Part shown: positions 1 to 9,096 of the stretch, in pieces
Layout of the letters: every line of letters starts with the position of its first letter
Numbering within the stretch: position 1 is the stretch's first letter
Source: an uncultured delta proteobacterium
GTDB taxonomy: Bacteria > Desulfobacterota > Desulfobulbia > Desulfobulbales > Desulfocapsaceae
Direction of reading: 5' to 3'
Assembly: GCA_903901335.1 (NCBI GenBank)
Contig: CAIUQR010000032.1
Coordinates: forward strand, 1-64,000
DNA length: 64,000 nucleotides
The notes under the pieces: generated by a model
Seen by the model: only the letters and a program-made list of their open reading frames with translations
What the model was told of the DNA's origin: nothing
Database searches by the model: none
Translations under genes and position numbers: made by a program

Positions 1-513
1 AAAGATGCCTCGGGATCTCCGGAAGATCTGCCCGTATTCCAGACAGGCCTGTCCCACCGTCGGGGTGTAGACAATCGGCATCAGGTCTTCGATATTGTCC
101 AGGAGAAGCCGGTAAAACAGGGTCTTGTTGCGATCCTGCAGGCCTGTCAAGAAAATGTACCGCTCCATGTCGGTTGATTTTCTGCCGAGATTCCACAATA
201 TTCGCTGAACCTGCTCATCAATGTTGTACACGCGTGGCGGTAAAAGTCCCCGCAGACCCAGGACATCCCGTTCCTCCTCGGTGAATGCCGTTCCCTTATT
301 GAGGGCTGGATCACGCAGCAGGGCCAGGCCGGTCGGAAAATTGCTCATCCGGTTCTGCAGTTTCATCCGCTGGCTGGTGCCGGAGGAGAGGCTTTTCCGT
401 AATATGGACTGGGAGTTGATATGACCCAAGAATTTTGACAGGGCCTCGCTTTCTACGAGGTCCTTGGCAAAACGAATCACCATCTTCTCGCCTTCAAAAT
501 CAATTTTATACAT
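1..513 (-). CDS. maeA: NAD-dependent malic enzyme, N-terminal part (cut by window edge)
   Basis: The minus-strand reading frame is open from an ATG at 513 to the window edge, giving 171 codons. It is absent from the ORF track because its end lies outside. The translation contains LTGLQDRNKTLFYRLL and the malic-enzyme signature IEDLMPIVYTPTVGQAC, typical of the N-terminal domain of the SfcA/MaeA-type enzymes that decarboxylate malate to pyruvate. The NAD-binding domain is not in the window, so the NAD versus NADP preference is not visible. It lies 16 bases downstream of dctA on the same strand, so the two probably form an operon that imports C4 dicarboxylates and feeds malate to pyruvate. Confidence 0.9.
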   Translation of the reverse strand, partial: MYKIDFEGEKMVIRFAKDLVESEALSKFLGHINSQSILRKSLSSGTSQRMKLQNRMSNFPTGLALLRDPALNKGTAFTEEERDVLGLRGLLPPRVYNIDEQVQRILWNLGRKSTDMERYIFLTGLQDRNKTLFYRLLLDNIEDLMPIVYTPTVGQACLEYGQIFRRSRGIF

Positions 514-529
514 AGTTGTCACTCTCTAA

Positions 530-1864
530 CTATTGGATCCTTTCTGCCATTTCCCGTACCGGCACCAGCCCTTCGATAATTAATTCCGGCTCATCCGCCT
601 CGATATCTGTCTCGCCGGCGAGAGTCCTTTGCATCTTCGCCGCATCAAGCTCATTTTCCCATTTGGATACCACAATGGTGGCCACGCCGTTGCCGACAAG
701 GTTGGTCAAGGCTCTGGCTTCGGACATGAAACGGTCGATACCTAATATAAGCGCCAGTCCCGCTACCGGGATCGTCGGAATGGCGACAAACGTTGCAGCC
801 AGGGTTATAAACCCGCCGCCGGTAACGGCAGCCGCCCCTTTGGAGGTCAGCATCAACACCGTCAAGATGGTCAGCGTCTGGGTAAGGGTCAGATGGGTAT
901 TTGTGGCCTGGGCGACAAATACGGCTGCCATAGTCAGGTAAATCGATGTGCCGTCAAGGTTGAAGGAATAGCCTGTAGGAATAACCAGACCAACGACTGA
1001 TTTTGCACATCCGAGGTTTTCCATTTTTGCCATCATCCGCGGTAGTACCGATTCGGATGACGATGTACCGAGCACAATCAGAAGCTCTTCTTTGATGTAG
1101 CTGATAAATTTAAAAATATTGAACCCACACATTTTACAGATGATGCCGAGTACCCCGAAAACGAAGATGATGCATGTCAGGTAAAAACTCCCCATCAGCA
1201 TTCCGAGCTTTGAAAGAGACCCGACTCCGAATTTACCGATGGTAAAGGCCATGGCCCCGAAAGCGCCTATGGGCGCGAGCTTCATGATAAAACCGACCAC
1301 TCCGAACATCACATGGCACACCTGATCATTCAGGTCTTTGACAATCTTCCCTTTTTCACCGAAGAGCGACAGAGCAAACCCGAACAGCAGCGCAAAGAAA
1401 AGAACCTGGAGGATGTCCCCCTTGGCAAAGGCATCGACGACACTGTTCGGGATGATATTCATAAGAAAATCTGCCGTGGAAAGCGATTTGGCGCCGGTTG
1501 TATAGGAAGCCAGCGCTTTGGTATCCAGTTTGGAGACATCGGCGTTAAAGCCGACACCCGGTTGAACAAGAGTAATAACCGTCAAGCCGATAATGAGGGC
1601 CAGTGTACTGACGACCTCAAAATAGAGCAGGGCCTTTGCCCCGACCCGTCCGACTTTCTTCATATCCTGCATCCCGGCTATGCCGGAGACGACAGTGCAG
1701 AAGATGATCGGAGCGATAACCATCTTGATCAGTTTAATGAAACCGTCTCCCAAAGGCTTCATGGACTCACCGACCTGGGGCACGAAATAGCCGAGTGCAA
1801 CACCAATTGCGATTGCCGTTAACACCTGTGCATACAAATGTTGATAAATCTTTTTCTTTGCCAT
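530..1864 (-). CDS. dctA: C4-dicarboxylate:cation symporter DctA
   Basis: This is a dicarboxylate/amino acid:cation symporter that would import succinate, fumarate or malate across the inner membrane. The protein is hydrophobic throughout. It carries the family substrate-site motifs [14 protein letters not shown] and [20 protein letters not shown], which resemble DctA more than the glutamate carriers. The ORF track starts at a TTG (1909). I prefer the ATG at 1864, which follows AAAGGAAACGAG and gives 444 residues beginning [11 protein letters not shown]. It sits directly upstream of malic enzyme on the same strand, which supports a dicarboxylate rather than glutamate substrate. Confidence 0.9.
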   Translation of the reverse strand: MAKKKIYQHLYAQVLTAIAIGVALGYFVPQVGESMKPLGDGFIKLIKMVIAPIIFCTVVSGIAGMQDMKKVGRVGAKALLYFEVVSTLALIIGLTVITLVQPGVGFNADVSKLDTKALASYTTGAKSLSTADFLMNIIPNSVVDAFAKGDILQVLFFALLFGFALSLFGEKGKIVKDLNDQVCHVMFGVVGFIMKLAPIGAFGAMAFTIGKFGVGSLSKLGMLMGSFYLTCIIFVFGVLGIICKMCGFNIFKFISYIKEELLIVLGTSSSESVLPRMMAKMENLGCAKSVVGLVIPTGYSFNLDGTSIYLTMAAVFVAQATNTHLTLTQTLTILTVLMLTSKGAAAVTGGGFITLAATFVAIPTIPVAGLALILGIDRFMSEARALTNLVGNGVATIVVSKWENELDAAKMQRTLAGETDIEADEPELIIEGLVPVREMAERIQ

Positions 1865-2342
1865 CTTCTCGTTTCCTTTGTTCTGTTTTTTTGAATGATC
1901 CAACTTCAATTGCCAGTTCCCGGAAAGTAGGACAAAGAAAAAATGCCATTAATCCGGAATGAGTATCAAGAGCCGTGAAAAGCTCATTCTGGCTATGGCA
2001 AGATATATACCAATGGCAAAAAAATATTATTGTTAATTTATTTCGTATTGTTAATCGTTATATTTTCGAAATTGTTCTATTCAATACGGGCTATTTTTCA
2101 CCCATTTTAATCAATCCTATGGAGGGAATCTGCCCCAAAAGGTCTCTTTTCAAAGAGAAAGTAGATGGAAAATTACTTTTGAATGAGAAATATGGGCAGA
2201 TGCAGGGAAGGCGTCAGATGTGCTGTAAGAATATGGCTGAGCATCATACTGAACGAGCTTCATCCGACAAAGATTCCGAACGATCATTCAGTATGATACT
2301 TTATTATTCTCCGACACAGGCAGCTATGCCGAGTCTTGCCGT
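1865..2342. other. Intergenic region with one long hairpin
   Basis: About 480 bases lie between dctA and the end of glmS. The plus-strand ORF at 1975-2418 has no recognisable protein features and runs into glmS in antisense, so I treat it as chance. The AT-rich part near 1990-2100 probably carries the dctA promoter. The only clear structure is an imperfect inverted repeat at 2240-2300, listed separately. Confidence 0.6.
2240..2300. repeat. Imperfect inverted repeat downstream of glmS
   Basis: The arms ATCATACTGAA (2243-2253) and TTCAGTATGAT (2287-2297) pair perfectly. Two more base pairs follow beyond one mismatch, and the loop is 33 nt. It lies 43-103 bases beyond the glmS stop. The T-rich run follows on the plus strand only, so it is not a textbook terminator for glmS. 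It could be an mRNA 3'-end stabiliser or one copy of a dispersed palindromic repeat. Confidence 0.5.
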
Positions 2343-4187
2343 CTACTCGACAGTCACACACTTGGCCAGGTTCCTGGGCTGGTCGACGTCGCAGCCGCGC
2401 CGGGTCGCGATCGCATAGGCCAGCAGCTGGGCGGGGATGGTATAGAGGATCGGGTTCATATCTTCATGCACCGCGGGCAGATAGATGATATCGTCCGTTA
2501 TGGTTTTCAGGTGCTGATCCCCTTCCGTCCCGATCAGGATCAGCCGCCCCTGACGGGCTTTAATCTCCTCTACGTTGGAGATGACCTTCTGGTAGACCGC
2601 ATCCTGCGGCACCAGGGCAAGGATCGGCATCTCCTTATCGATCAGTGCTATCGGTCCGTGTTTCAGCTCGCCTGCAGCGTACCCTTCCGCATGGATATAG
2701 GAAATTTCCTTCAATTTCAACGCCCCTTCCAGCGCAATCGGGAAGTTCAAGCCCCTGCCGATAAAGAGAAAATCCCGGCAGCTGTAAAAGCTCTCAATCA
2801 ACTGCTGAATCTGGGTCTGGATCACCGGCAGTTTTTCTTTGATCACTTCGGCGATACCGATCAATGCCTGACCGAGCTCCCTGCTTTTTTCAGGCGAGAT
2901 GACGCCCTTGCGTTGGCCAAGGAAGAGCGTAAACAGGAAAAGTGCGGCCAGTTGAGCGGTGAAGGCCTTTGTCGAGGCCACGCCGATCTCCGGACCGGCA
3001 TGGGTATAGACCGTCCCGTGCGCCTCACGGGTCATCGTCGAACCGACAACATTGCAGATAGTCACAACCTTTGAGCCCAGTTTTTTGGCGAGACGAATCC
3101 CGGCCAGGGTGTCAGCCGTCTCACCCGACTGGGAGATCGAGACCGTCAGCACCCTGTCATTGACAATGAGCCGGCGATAGCGGAACTCCGAGGCGATATC
3201 CACCTCGACCGGGATACCGGCATATTTTTCGATCCAGTATTTCGCTACCAGCGCCGCATGCCACGAGGTGCCGCAGGCCACCAGAAATATCCGCTCGATA
3301 TACCTGACATCCTCGTCGGTAATTCCAATTTCCGGAATATCCACTTCCCCTGATTCCGGATTGATCCTGCCGCTAATTGTATTAGTTATTGCCTGGGGCT
3401 GCTCAAAGATCTCCTTCAGCATGAAATGCTTGAACCCGGCCTTTTCAGCCATAGCCGCATTCCACTCAATGGTTGTCACCTTTTTTTCTATCTTCTCGCC
3501 GGACAGCAGGGAATAGACAGAACAGTCGCCTGCTGTCAGAAGAGCAAACTCCCGGTCCTCCAGGAAGATCACCTGCTTTGTGAAGGGCAGAAGAGCAGGG
3601 ATATCGGAGGCCATAAAGGACCCCTGGCCGTTCTCGTCTATACCGAGGACTAGCGGACTCTGGTTCCGGGCAGCCACCAGGGTATCGGGCATGCCGGCCC
3701 AAAGAACACCGATCGCGTAGGATCCTTCCACCAGATCGAGTGTTTTCCGAATCGCCGCCACCAGATCGCCATCGAGATTCTCCTCGATCAGATGTGCCAG
3801 CACCTCGGTGTCGGTCTCGGAGGTAAACCGATGTCCCTTTGCCCTCAGTTCCTCGCGCAGTGAATGATAGTTTTCTATGATACCGTTATGAACCACCACC
3901 AGATCACCGGTACAATCGCTGTGCGGATGGGCGTTCTCGGTGGTCGGAGCGCCATGGGTCGCCCAGCGGGTATGGCCAAGGCCGATATGCGACGGGGCCA
4001 TGATTGCCTCATCGATAATGGCCTCAAGATTCGACAACTTTCCCTGGCACCGGTATTTGATCAGCTTCCCATCCTGCAGATAAACCACCCCGGCGGAATC
4101 ATACCCTCTGTACTCTAATCGTTTCAAACCTTCTAAAACAACCGGGATAACACGACGTGGCCCGGCATATCCGACTATACCACACAT
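2343..4187 (-). CDS. glmS: Glutamine--fructose-6-phosphate aminotransferase (isomerising)
   Basis: GlmS makes glucosamine-6-phosphate from fructose-6-phosphate and glutamine, the entry step to UDP-GlcNAc for peptidoglycan and LPS. The 614-residue length is normal. The protein begins MCGIVGYAG, placing the catalytic cysteine of the N-terminal glutaminase domain at position 2. Two SIS sugar-isomerase domains follow (SISQSGETADT, ASTKAFTAQ). The C-terminus ends DQPRNLAKCVTVE as in the family. AAAGGAGAAAGTT precedes the ATG. It is divergent from pyrE, and the 219-base gap must hold both promoters. I see no glmS ribozyme in that leader. Confidence 0.97.
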   Translation of the reverse strand: MCGIVGYAGPRRVIPVVLEGLKRLEYRGYDSAGVVYLQDGKLIKYRCQGKLSNLEAIIDEAIMAPSHIGLGHTRWATHGAPTTENAHPHSDCTGDLVVVHNGIIENYHSLREELRAKGHRFTSETDTEVLAHLIEENLDGDLVAAIRKTLDLVEGSYAIGVLWAGMPDTLVAARNQSPLVLGIDENGQGSFMASDIPALLPFTKQVIFLEDREFALLTAGDCSVYSLLSGEKIEKKVTTIEWNAAMAEKAGFKHFMLKEIFEQPQAITNTISGRINPESGEVDIPEIGITDEDVRYIERIFLVACGTSWHAALVAKYWIEKYAGIPVEVDIASEFRYRRLIVNDRVLTVSISQSGETADTLAGIRLAKKLGSKVVTICNVVGSTMTREAHGTVYTHAGPEIGVASTKAFTAQLAALFLFTLFLGQRKGVISPEKSRELGQALIGIAEVIKEKLPVIQTQIQQLIESFYSCRDFLFIGRGLNFPIALEGALKLKEISYIHAEGYAAGELKHGPIALIDKEMPILALVPQDAVYQKVISNVEEIKARQGRLILIGTEGDQHLKTITDDIIYLPAVHEDMNPILYTIPAQLLAYAIATRRGCDVDQPRNLAKCVTVE

Positions 4188-4406
4188 AACTTTCTCCTTT
4201 TGGGGAAGTAGAGCAGTGAATTTTCAAGCGCTTAGAATGAAGAACAAAAAAATGATATGAAAAATCTTATATTAATGTTTTAAAATAACATAGCATTTTT
4301 GATCTTGGCGAGTTTTTTCTTTTCACTGCCCGAAAAAGAATGTACCATTTATTGATTATTGAAATAGACTCAAACACTTCGAACCCATACAACAACATAG
4401 CAGAAC

Positions 4407-4958
4407 ATGAAAGACAGACAACGACTCAAAGCGCTCCTCCTTGAGAAATCATACCGGGAGGGCAGCTTCACTCTCACCTCCGGGAAGACCTCGGATTTTT
4501 ACATCGACGGAAAACAGACAACACTCTCGGCCGAAGGATCCTATCTCTGCGGCAAATTGCTGCTGGAATTAATTGCCAGAGAAAAACAACCGATCGAGGC
4601 AGTGGGTGGCATGACCCTTGGGGCCGACCCGTTAGTAACGGCTGTTTCACTGGTAAGTTTTTTAGAAGGCAGACCGATTCCTGCTTTTATTGTCCGGAAA
4701 GAAGCTAAAGGCCATGGCACCGGTAATTACATAGAAGGACTAAAAAATATGCCCGCAGGGTGTCGGGTTGCCCTGGTTGAGGATGTGGTCACCACCGGCG
4801 GTACGCTCTTAAAGGTTATCGAGCGCGTCGAGGCCCAGGGTTTCAAGGTTGGCCTGGTCGCGACAGTAGTCGAGCGGCAGGAAGGCGGCGTGAAGGCCTT
4901 GACGGATAAAGGGTACAGGCTTGAGTCGATTTTCACCCGGGAGGAGCTGTTGAGCTGA
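4407..4958 (+). CDS. pyrE: Orotate phosphoribosyltransferase
   Basis: PyrE transfers phosphoribose from PRPP to orotate, giving OMP in pyrimidine synthesis. The 183-residue protein has the short-form OPRT architecture. It has FTLTSGKTSDFYIDGK near the N-terminus, the flexible-loop motif RKEAKGHGT (97-105), and the PRPP-binding loop VALVEDVVTTGGT (121-133). The stop is followed after 4 bases by a small zinc-ribbon ORF on the same strand, so the two are probably translationally coupled. Confidence 0.95.
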   Translation: MKDRQRLKALLLEKSYREGSFTLTSGKTSDFYIDGKQTTLSAEGSYLCGKLLLELIAREKQPIEAVGGMTLGADPLVTAVSLVSFLEGRPIPAFIVRKEAKGHGTGNYIEGLKNMPAGCRVALVEDVVTTGGTLLKVIERVEAQGFKVGLVATVVERQEGGVKALTDKGYRLESIFTREELLS

Positions 4959-4962
4959 TTCT

Positions 4963-5133
4963 ATGCAATGTAAAAAATGCTCGGCCAAATTGGAAGTCCA
5001 ACGCCAGTGCAGACGTGTTTTTATGCGGTGTACAGGCTGTAACCGGGTATATCAGATTCATGAAGTCGCCGGCGATCTGGATCCTGAGACAGAAAAAATA
5101 CTGGAGAAATATACGGTTATCATTTATGATTGA
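4963..5133 (+). CDS. Small dual-CxxC zinc-ribbon-like protein (56 aa)
   Basis: This ORF is too short for the supplied track. ATG at 4963, only 4 bases after the pyrE stop, opens a 56-codon frame ending in TGA at 5133. The product starts MQCKKCSAKLEVQRQC, has a second pair CTGC, and ends EKYTVIIYD. Two CxxC pairs suggest a metal-binding or redox knuckle. I recall similar short proteins with two CxxC pairs and the same acidic, aromatic tail from Desulfobacterota, but no defined function. GAGGAG lies within the pyrE 3' end, so reinitiation from pyrE is likely. The protein is cytoplasmic, with no signal or membrane segment. Confidence 0.75.
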   Translation: MQCKKCSAKLEVQRQCRRVFMRCTGCNRVYQIHEVAGDLDPETEKILEKYTVIIYD

Positions 5134-5210
5134 ATAAATGCTGTGGATAGGAAGATACGGTCGAATATTGATATAAAAGAGAATCACCTTGATTTTATAG
5201 ACGACACGAA

Positions 5211-5678
5211 ATGGACGTTCAGAAATCTTTTGTGAATACTGATGGCATCGCCACAATCAAATGCCCCCAGTGCGGGATCATTAAGAATCTGGCCGTAACG
5301 CAGTTTCGTGGACGGCAACATACCCTGAAGATTCGATGCGGCTGCGACTATGCCTGGGATCTTCTGCTGGATTTTCGCAGGCATTACAGAAAAAAAACTG
5401 ACCTGACGGGTACTTACCTCCTGGAGCCGCCCGCAAGCGGTGGAGGCCGTTTGACCGTACTGAATATCTCCCGCAGCGGCGTCGGATTCAGTGTTACCGG
5501 ACTGCATGCGGTCAAAATCGGCCAAAAGGCTCGCCTGCAGTTCACCCTGGACAACAAAAAACAGACCCCCATTGACAAACATGTGTCCATCAAGTCGGTG
5601 AAGGACGGATATATCGGCTGTGAGTTTGTTGACGACCGGGTCTTCGAAAAAGATCTTGGTTTTTATCTCCAACCCTGA
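5211..5678 (+). CDS. PilZ-domain protein with N-terminal zinc ribbon
   Basis: A 155-residue protein. The N-terminal part has paired cysteines (CPQC at 18-21, CGC at 43-45), consistent with a zinc ribbon. The C-terminal part is a PilZ domain with the c-di-GMP signatures RRHYR (56-60, RxxxR) and NISRSGVGF (85-93, N/DxSxxG). PilZ proteins sense cyclic di-GMP and act on motility, polysaccharide or adhesion. The target here is unknown. It lies downstream of pyrE and the small CxxC protein on the same strand, and its stop is 3 bases from the convergent hflX stop. The ribosome binding site is weak. Confidence 0.85.
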   Translation: MDVQKSFVNTDGIATIKCPQCGIIKNLAVTQFRGRQHTLKIRCGCDYAWDLLLDFRRHYRKKTDLTGTYLLEPPASGGGRLTVLNISRSGVGFSVTGLHAVKIGQKARLQFTLDNKKQTPIDKHVSIKSVKDGYIGCEFVDDRVFEKDLGFYLQP

Positions 5679-5681
5679 AGG

Positions 5682-7214
5682 CTACCTGTCCAGAACCTTT
5701 CCTATCAACTTCTGGGCCTGTTGCAAAAAAGGCATCAGGGTTTCACGCTGGACAGCACTGATCACAACCCCCTCTTTTTCCACCTCGATAATCACCGGCC
5801 CAGGATCGTTCACCTTGTCGATTTTATTGAAGACCTTCAGGCAGGGGATCTCTGTGAGCTGGAGTTCTACAAACAGCTTCTCCACCACCGCCATATGATC
5901 CCGGAAGCAGGGATTTGAGATATCGATCACATGAACCAGAAGGTCTGCCTCTCCAAGTTCTTCCAGGGTTGCTTTGAAGGCCTGCAGGAGTTCATCGGGC
6001 AGGTGCTGAATAAACCCTACTGTATCGGTGATAATAACCTCAATATCTTCGGGAAAACGAAGTCTGCGGCTGGTCGGATCGAGTGTTGCGAACAACTTAT
6101 CCTCGGTAAGGATATGACTGTCCGTCAATGTGTTCAAGAGGGTGGATTTTCCGGCATTGGTATATCCGACCAGTGACAGTACCGGCAGTTCCTTCTTCCG
6201 GCGTTTGGCCCTTCTCCGGTAGCGTTCACGGGTTACACCTTCCAGTTCTTTGGTAAGCCTCGCCAGCCGGTCGTTTATACGCCGCCTGTCAATCTCCAGT
6301 TTCGTCTCGCCCGGTCCTCTGGCGCCAATTCCCCCGGAGAGCCGCGACAGGGCGTCATCACGGGTGGAAAGCCTCGGCAGCATATATTTCAGCTGGGCCA
6401 TCTCCACCTGGAGTTTTCCTTCCCGGCTCATTGCCCGGTGGGCAAAGATATCCAGGATCAGCTGGGTCCGGTCAATGACCCGCATCTCGGTGAAATCGGT
6501 GATGGATCTGACCTGGGAGGGATTGAGTTCCTGGTTGAAGATAAAAAGATTGGCGTCCAGCTGCAGGGCGCGGATCATAATATCCGCCAGTTTCCCTTTC
6601 CCGAGAATCAACCGGGGATTGGTCTTTCTGCTCCGTTGCAGGACGGAATCAAGCACCAGTATCTGATCGGAACGGGCCAACTCAACGAGTTCCCGCAGGG
6701 ATTCTTCGGCGGTTATCTTTGGTTCGGTGCTGACACTGATCAGAATCGCCCTGTCCTGCCCTTTATCAACATTTTTTCCGGCTCCCTTGCGGGTGAATTC
6801 AGATTCCAGTTCACCTATCAGATCGCTAAACGAGTCTTTCTGGTTAGCAGGATGAATGGGTTTCAGGAAAGACCAGCTCTTTCCCTGCACCGTATCCGGG
6901 AGGAGATGGACAGATGAGAGAAGCCCTGGAAAGCCGTCTTCCGCCACCTGCAGGACAGAGAGCATATCAAGGCGCAGAAAGAGGAGATCCATCAGGTCTT
7001 CATCGTTGATTTCCTCTCCCGCAAGATGGGTATGGATGAGCCGTAGTCCCTTCAGCCGCCCCCCAGCCGTACGAACAAGCGACAAAGACGGAATCATAAT
7101 CCCGTTGAAGGTGCCGACGATCACGGATTCAACCTTCCCGGAACGGTGGATAAGAATACCTATCTGCCTGTTTAACTCAAAGGAGATCTGGCAGAGCGTT
7201 CTGGCCATATCCAC
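5682..7214 (-). CDS. hflX: GTPase HflX (real start probably about 34 codons upstream)
   Basis: HflX is a ribosome-binding GTPase that splits stalled or hibernating 70S ribosomes. The frame has the HflX N-terminal domain, a charged linker (RERYRRRAKRRKK), the P-loop GYTNAGKSTLLN, DTVGF and NKID. The coordinates use the only standard start, a GTG at 7214, but this cuts into the conserved N-terminus. The same frame stays open upstream and encodes GIVTGNIGGLKKNHLKVLER, matching the usual HflX beginning. Just before it is a good GGAGG at 7324-7328 but no ATG, GTG or TTG in frame. ATA (7316) or ATT (7310) would be needed, or a frameshift from the ATG at 7330. It follows nadE on the same strand. Confidence 0.9.
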   Translation of the reverse strand: MDMARTLCQISFELNRQIGILIHRSGKVESVIVGTFNGIMIPSLSLVRTAGGRLKGLRLIHTHLAGEEINDEDLMDLLFLRLDMLSVLQVAEDGFPGLLSSVHLLPDTVQGKSWSFLKPIHPANQKDSFSDLIGELESEFTRKGAGKNVDKGQDRAILISVSTEPKITAEESLRELVELARSDQILVLDSVLQRSRKTNPRLILGKGKLADIMIRALQLDANLFIFNQELNPSQVRSITDFTEMRVIDRTQLILDIFAHRAMSREGKLQVEMAQLKYMLPRLSTRDDALSRLSGGIGARGPGETKLEIDRRRINDRLARLTKELEGVTRERYRRRAKRRKKELPVLSLVGYTNAGKSTLLNTLTDSHILTEDKLFATLDPTSRRLRFPEDIEVIITDTVGFIQHLPDELLQAFKATLEELGEADLLVHVIDISNPCFRDHMAVVEKLFVELQLTEIPCLKVFNKIDKVNDPGPVIIEVEKEGVVISAVQRETLMPFLQQAQKLIGKVLDR

Positions 7215-7363
7215 TCCGATGATCAGATTTTCGTCGACTCGTTTGGCAGCAAGCCTTTCCAGGACCTTCAGATGGTTTTTTTTCAGGCCTCCGATATTAC
7301 CCGTTACAATGCCTATAGTTGATCCTCCATGTGAGGTATATGTTTCATCTGTATGATATAAGG

Positions 7364-9010
7364 TTATTCTTTATAATTCTGGACATTCGGGTACCGTCTC
7401 CCGTATCCGAATGCCTTGCTGGTCACCTTCAGCCCCATCGGGGCCTGTTTCCTTTTATATTCATTCATCCGAATACGCCGCAGGATATCACGGACCACCT
7501 TCTCAGCAAAACCGTAAGAGATTATCTCATTCAGGCTGCAACCCTTTTCAAGATGCAATTCCAGGATCTGATCCAACATCTCATATGGAGGAAGATCATC
7601 CTGATCGAGCTGATCGGGTTTCAGCTCCGCAGTCGGTGCCTTGGTAATAGACCGCACCGGAATAATCTCACCGTTACGGTTTACATATCGGGAAAGCTCA
7701 TAGACCAGCTGTTTCGGCACATCTGAGATAACCGCCAGTCCGCCGCTCATATCGCCGTAAAGGGTACAGTAGCCCACTGCCATTTCGCTCTTATTGCCGG
7801 TAGTCAGGAGTAGGCTTCCGAGCTTGTTTGACAGGGCCATCAGCAGGTTGCCGCGGATTCGAGCCTGGATGTTCTGTTCGGTCAGGTCCTCCCGCATTCC
7901 GGTAAACAACGGCCCCAGACTCTTCCGGTAGCAGGCAAACAGCTCACTTATCGGCAGCACCTCAAACCGGCAGCCCAGATTCGCAGCCAGTGCCCTTGCA
8001 TCCTCCAGGGAATCAGTTGAACTGTACGGAGAAGGCAGGGCCACCCCCATGACATTGTCAGCACCCAGGGCGCTGACCGCAAGGGCTGCTGTCAAGGCAG
8101 AATCGATCCCTCCGGAAAGGCCTAAAACCGCTGATTTGAAACCGCATTTTCCCGCGTAGTCCCGCACGCCCATTACCAGGCTGTCATGGACCGCCGCAAT
8201 GTCATCCTCGTCAATGGGACCATGTATCTCCCCCAGCCAGGTGTCGGTGTCGACGACAAAAAGATCCTCAGAAAAACCGGCTCCTTTGCCTATGACCGTC
8301 CCGTTACCGTCCATTGCTATACTGCGGCCGTCAAAGAGCAGAGAATCCTGTCCACCTACTTGATTGACATAGAAAAAAGGCACATGAAAACGGGAGATGA
8401 GCGAGCGGAAGATTGCATAACGGGTGTCCTCCTTCCCTCTCTGAAACGGAGACGCGGAGACATTAATCAGAACATCGATCGTTGTTTTCAACCTTTTGGC
8501 AGTGGTAAAGAGGTCCTTAACCGGATCAACCCTGTATTCGCCGACCTGATCATGCCAGATATCCTCGCAGACTGTCACCCCGAAGGTGAGGTCGTCAATG
8601 GTGTAGAGCTCAGAGGGCGGGCCGGGTTCGAAATAACGCGTTTCATCGAAGACATCATAGGAAGGCAGAAGCTGTTTTCTTGCTCTGAAGACAACGGCAC
8701 CGTTTCGGACCACGACGACGGAATTATAGAGGGGTTTTCCAGGATGGCCTTGCCGTCTCTCGATACAGCCGAACATCACGTCGACAGGAGGCAGATCGCG
8801 GAGAATACCGGCTATGGCGCGTTCATGGTCATCCAGAAAGGAGGTTCGTTCCAGAAGATCCTGCGGGGGGTACCCGGAAACCGCCATCTCGGGAAAGACC
8901 ACAAGTCGACAGCCTCGCTCCAGGGCCTCACAGGCACTCTTCACGATCTTTTTACAATTTACCGGAAAATCACCGATAACCGGATTTGTCTGTACCAGCC
9001 CGATTTTCAC
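7364..9010 (-). CDS. nadE: Glutamine-dependent NAD+ synthase
   Basis: NadE amidates deamido-NAD to NAD, drawing ammonia from glutamine. The 548-residue protein has both parts of the long form. The N-terminal nitrilase-type glutaminase domain starts MKIGLVQTNPVIGDF and has the catalytic-cysteine context VTVCEDIWHD. The C-terminal ATP-pyrophosphatase domain has the P-loop LGLSGGIDSALTAAL and TTGNKSEMAVGYCT. The start is GTG at 9010, preceded by GGGGAG. It is followed by hflX within about 50 bases and preceded by mltG, all on the minus strand. Confidence 0.96.
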   Translation of the reverse strand: MKIGLVQTNPVIGDFPVNCKKIVKSACEALERGCRLVVFPEMAVSGYPPQDLLERTSFLDDHERAIAGILRDLPPVDVMFGCIERRQGHPGKPLYNSVVVVRNGAVVFRARKQLLPSYDVFDETRYFEPGPPSELYTIDDLTFGVTVCEDIWHDQVGEYRVDPVKDLFTTAKRLKTTIDVLINVSASPFQRGKEDTRYAIFRSLISRFHVPFFYVNQVGGQDSLLFDGRSIAMDGNGTVIGKGAGFSEDLFVVDTDTWLGEIHGPIDEDDIAAVHDSLVMGVRDYAGKCGFKSAVLGLSGGIDSALTAALAVSALGADNVMGVALPSPYSSTDSLEDARALAANLGCRFEVLPISELFACYRKSLGPLFTGMREDLTEQNIQARIRGNLLMALSNKLGSLLLTTGNKSEMAVGYCTLYGDMSGGLAVISDVPKQLVYELSRYVNRNGEIIPVRSITKAPTAELKPDQLDQDDLPPYEMLDQILELHLEKGCSLNEIISYGFAEKVVRDILRRIRMNEYKRKQAPMGLKVTSKAFGYGRRYPNVQNYKE

Positions 9011-9096
9011 CTCGGCGCTCTCCCCTGTTTAATGTACTGTCAGCATCTCATGCAAGACACAGTCAACATACCATCTCTGCCTTGACACAACATCAA

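Noticed and set aside
1975-2418. 147-residue plus-strand ORF
   Set aside because: Runs from an AT-rich gap into antisense of glmS, with no ribosome site or recognisable motif.
4188-4406. glmS ribozyme or riboswitch in the glmS leader
   Set aside because: The leader is short and AT-rich, with none of the conserved ribozyme sequence.
8186-9085. 299-residue plus-strand ORF
   Set aside because: Antisense to nadE; no family features or ribosome site, and nadE is certain.
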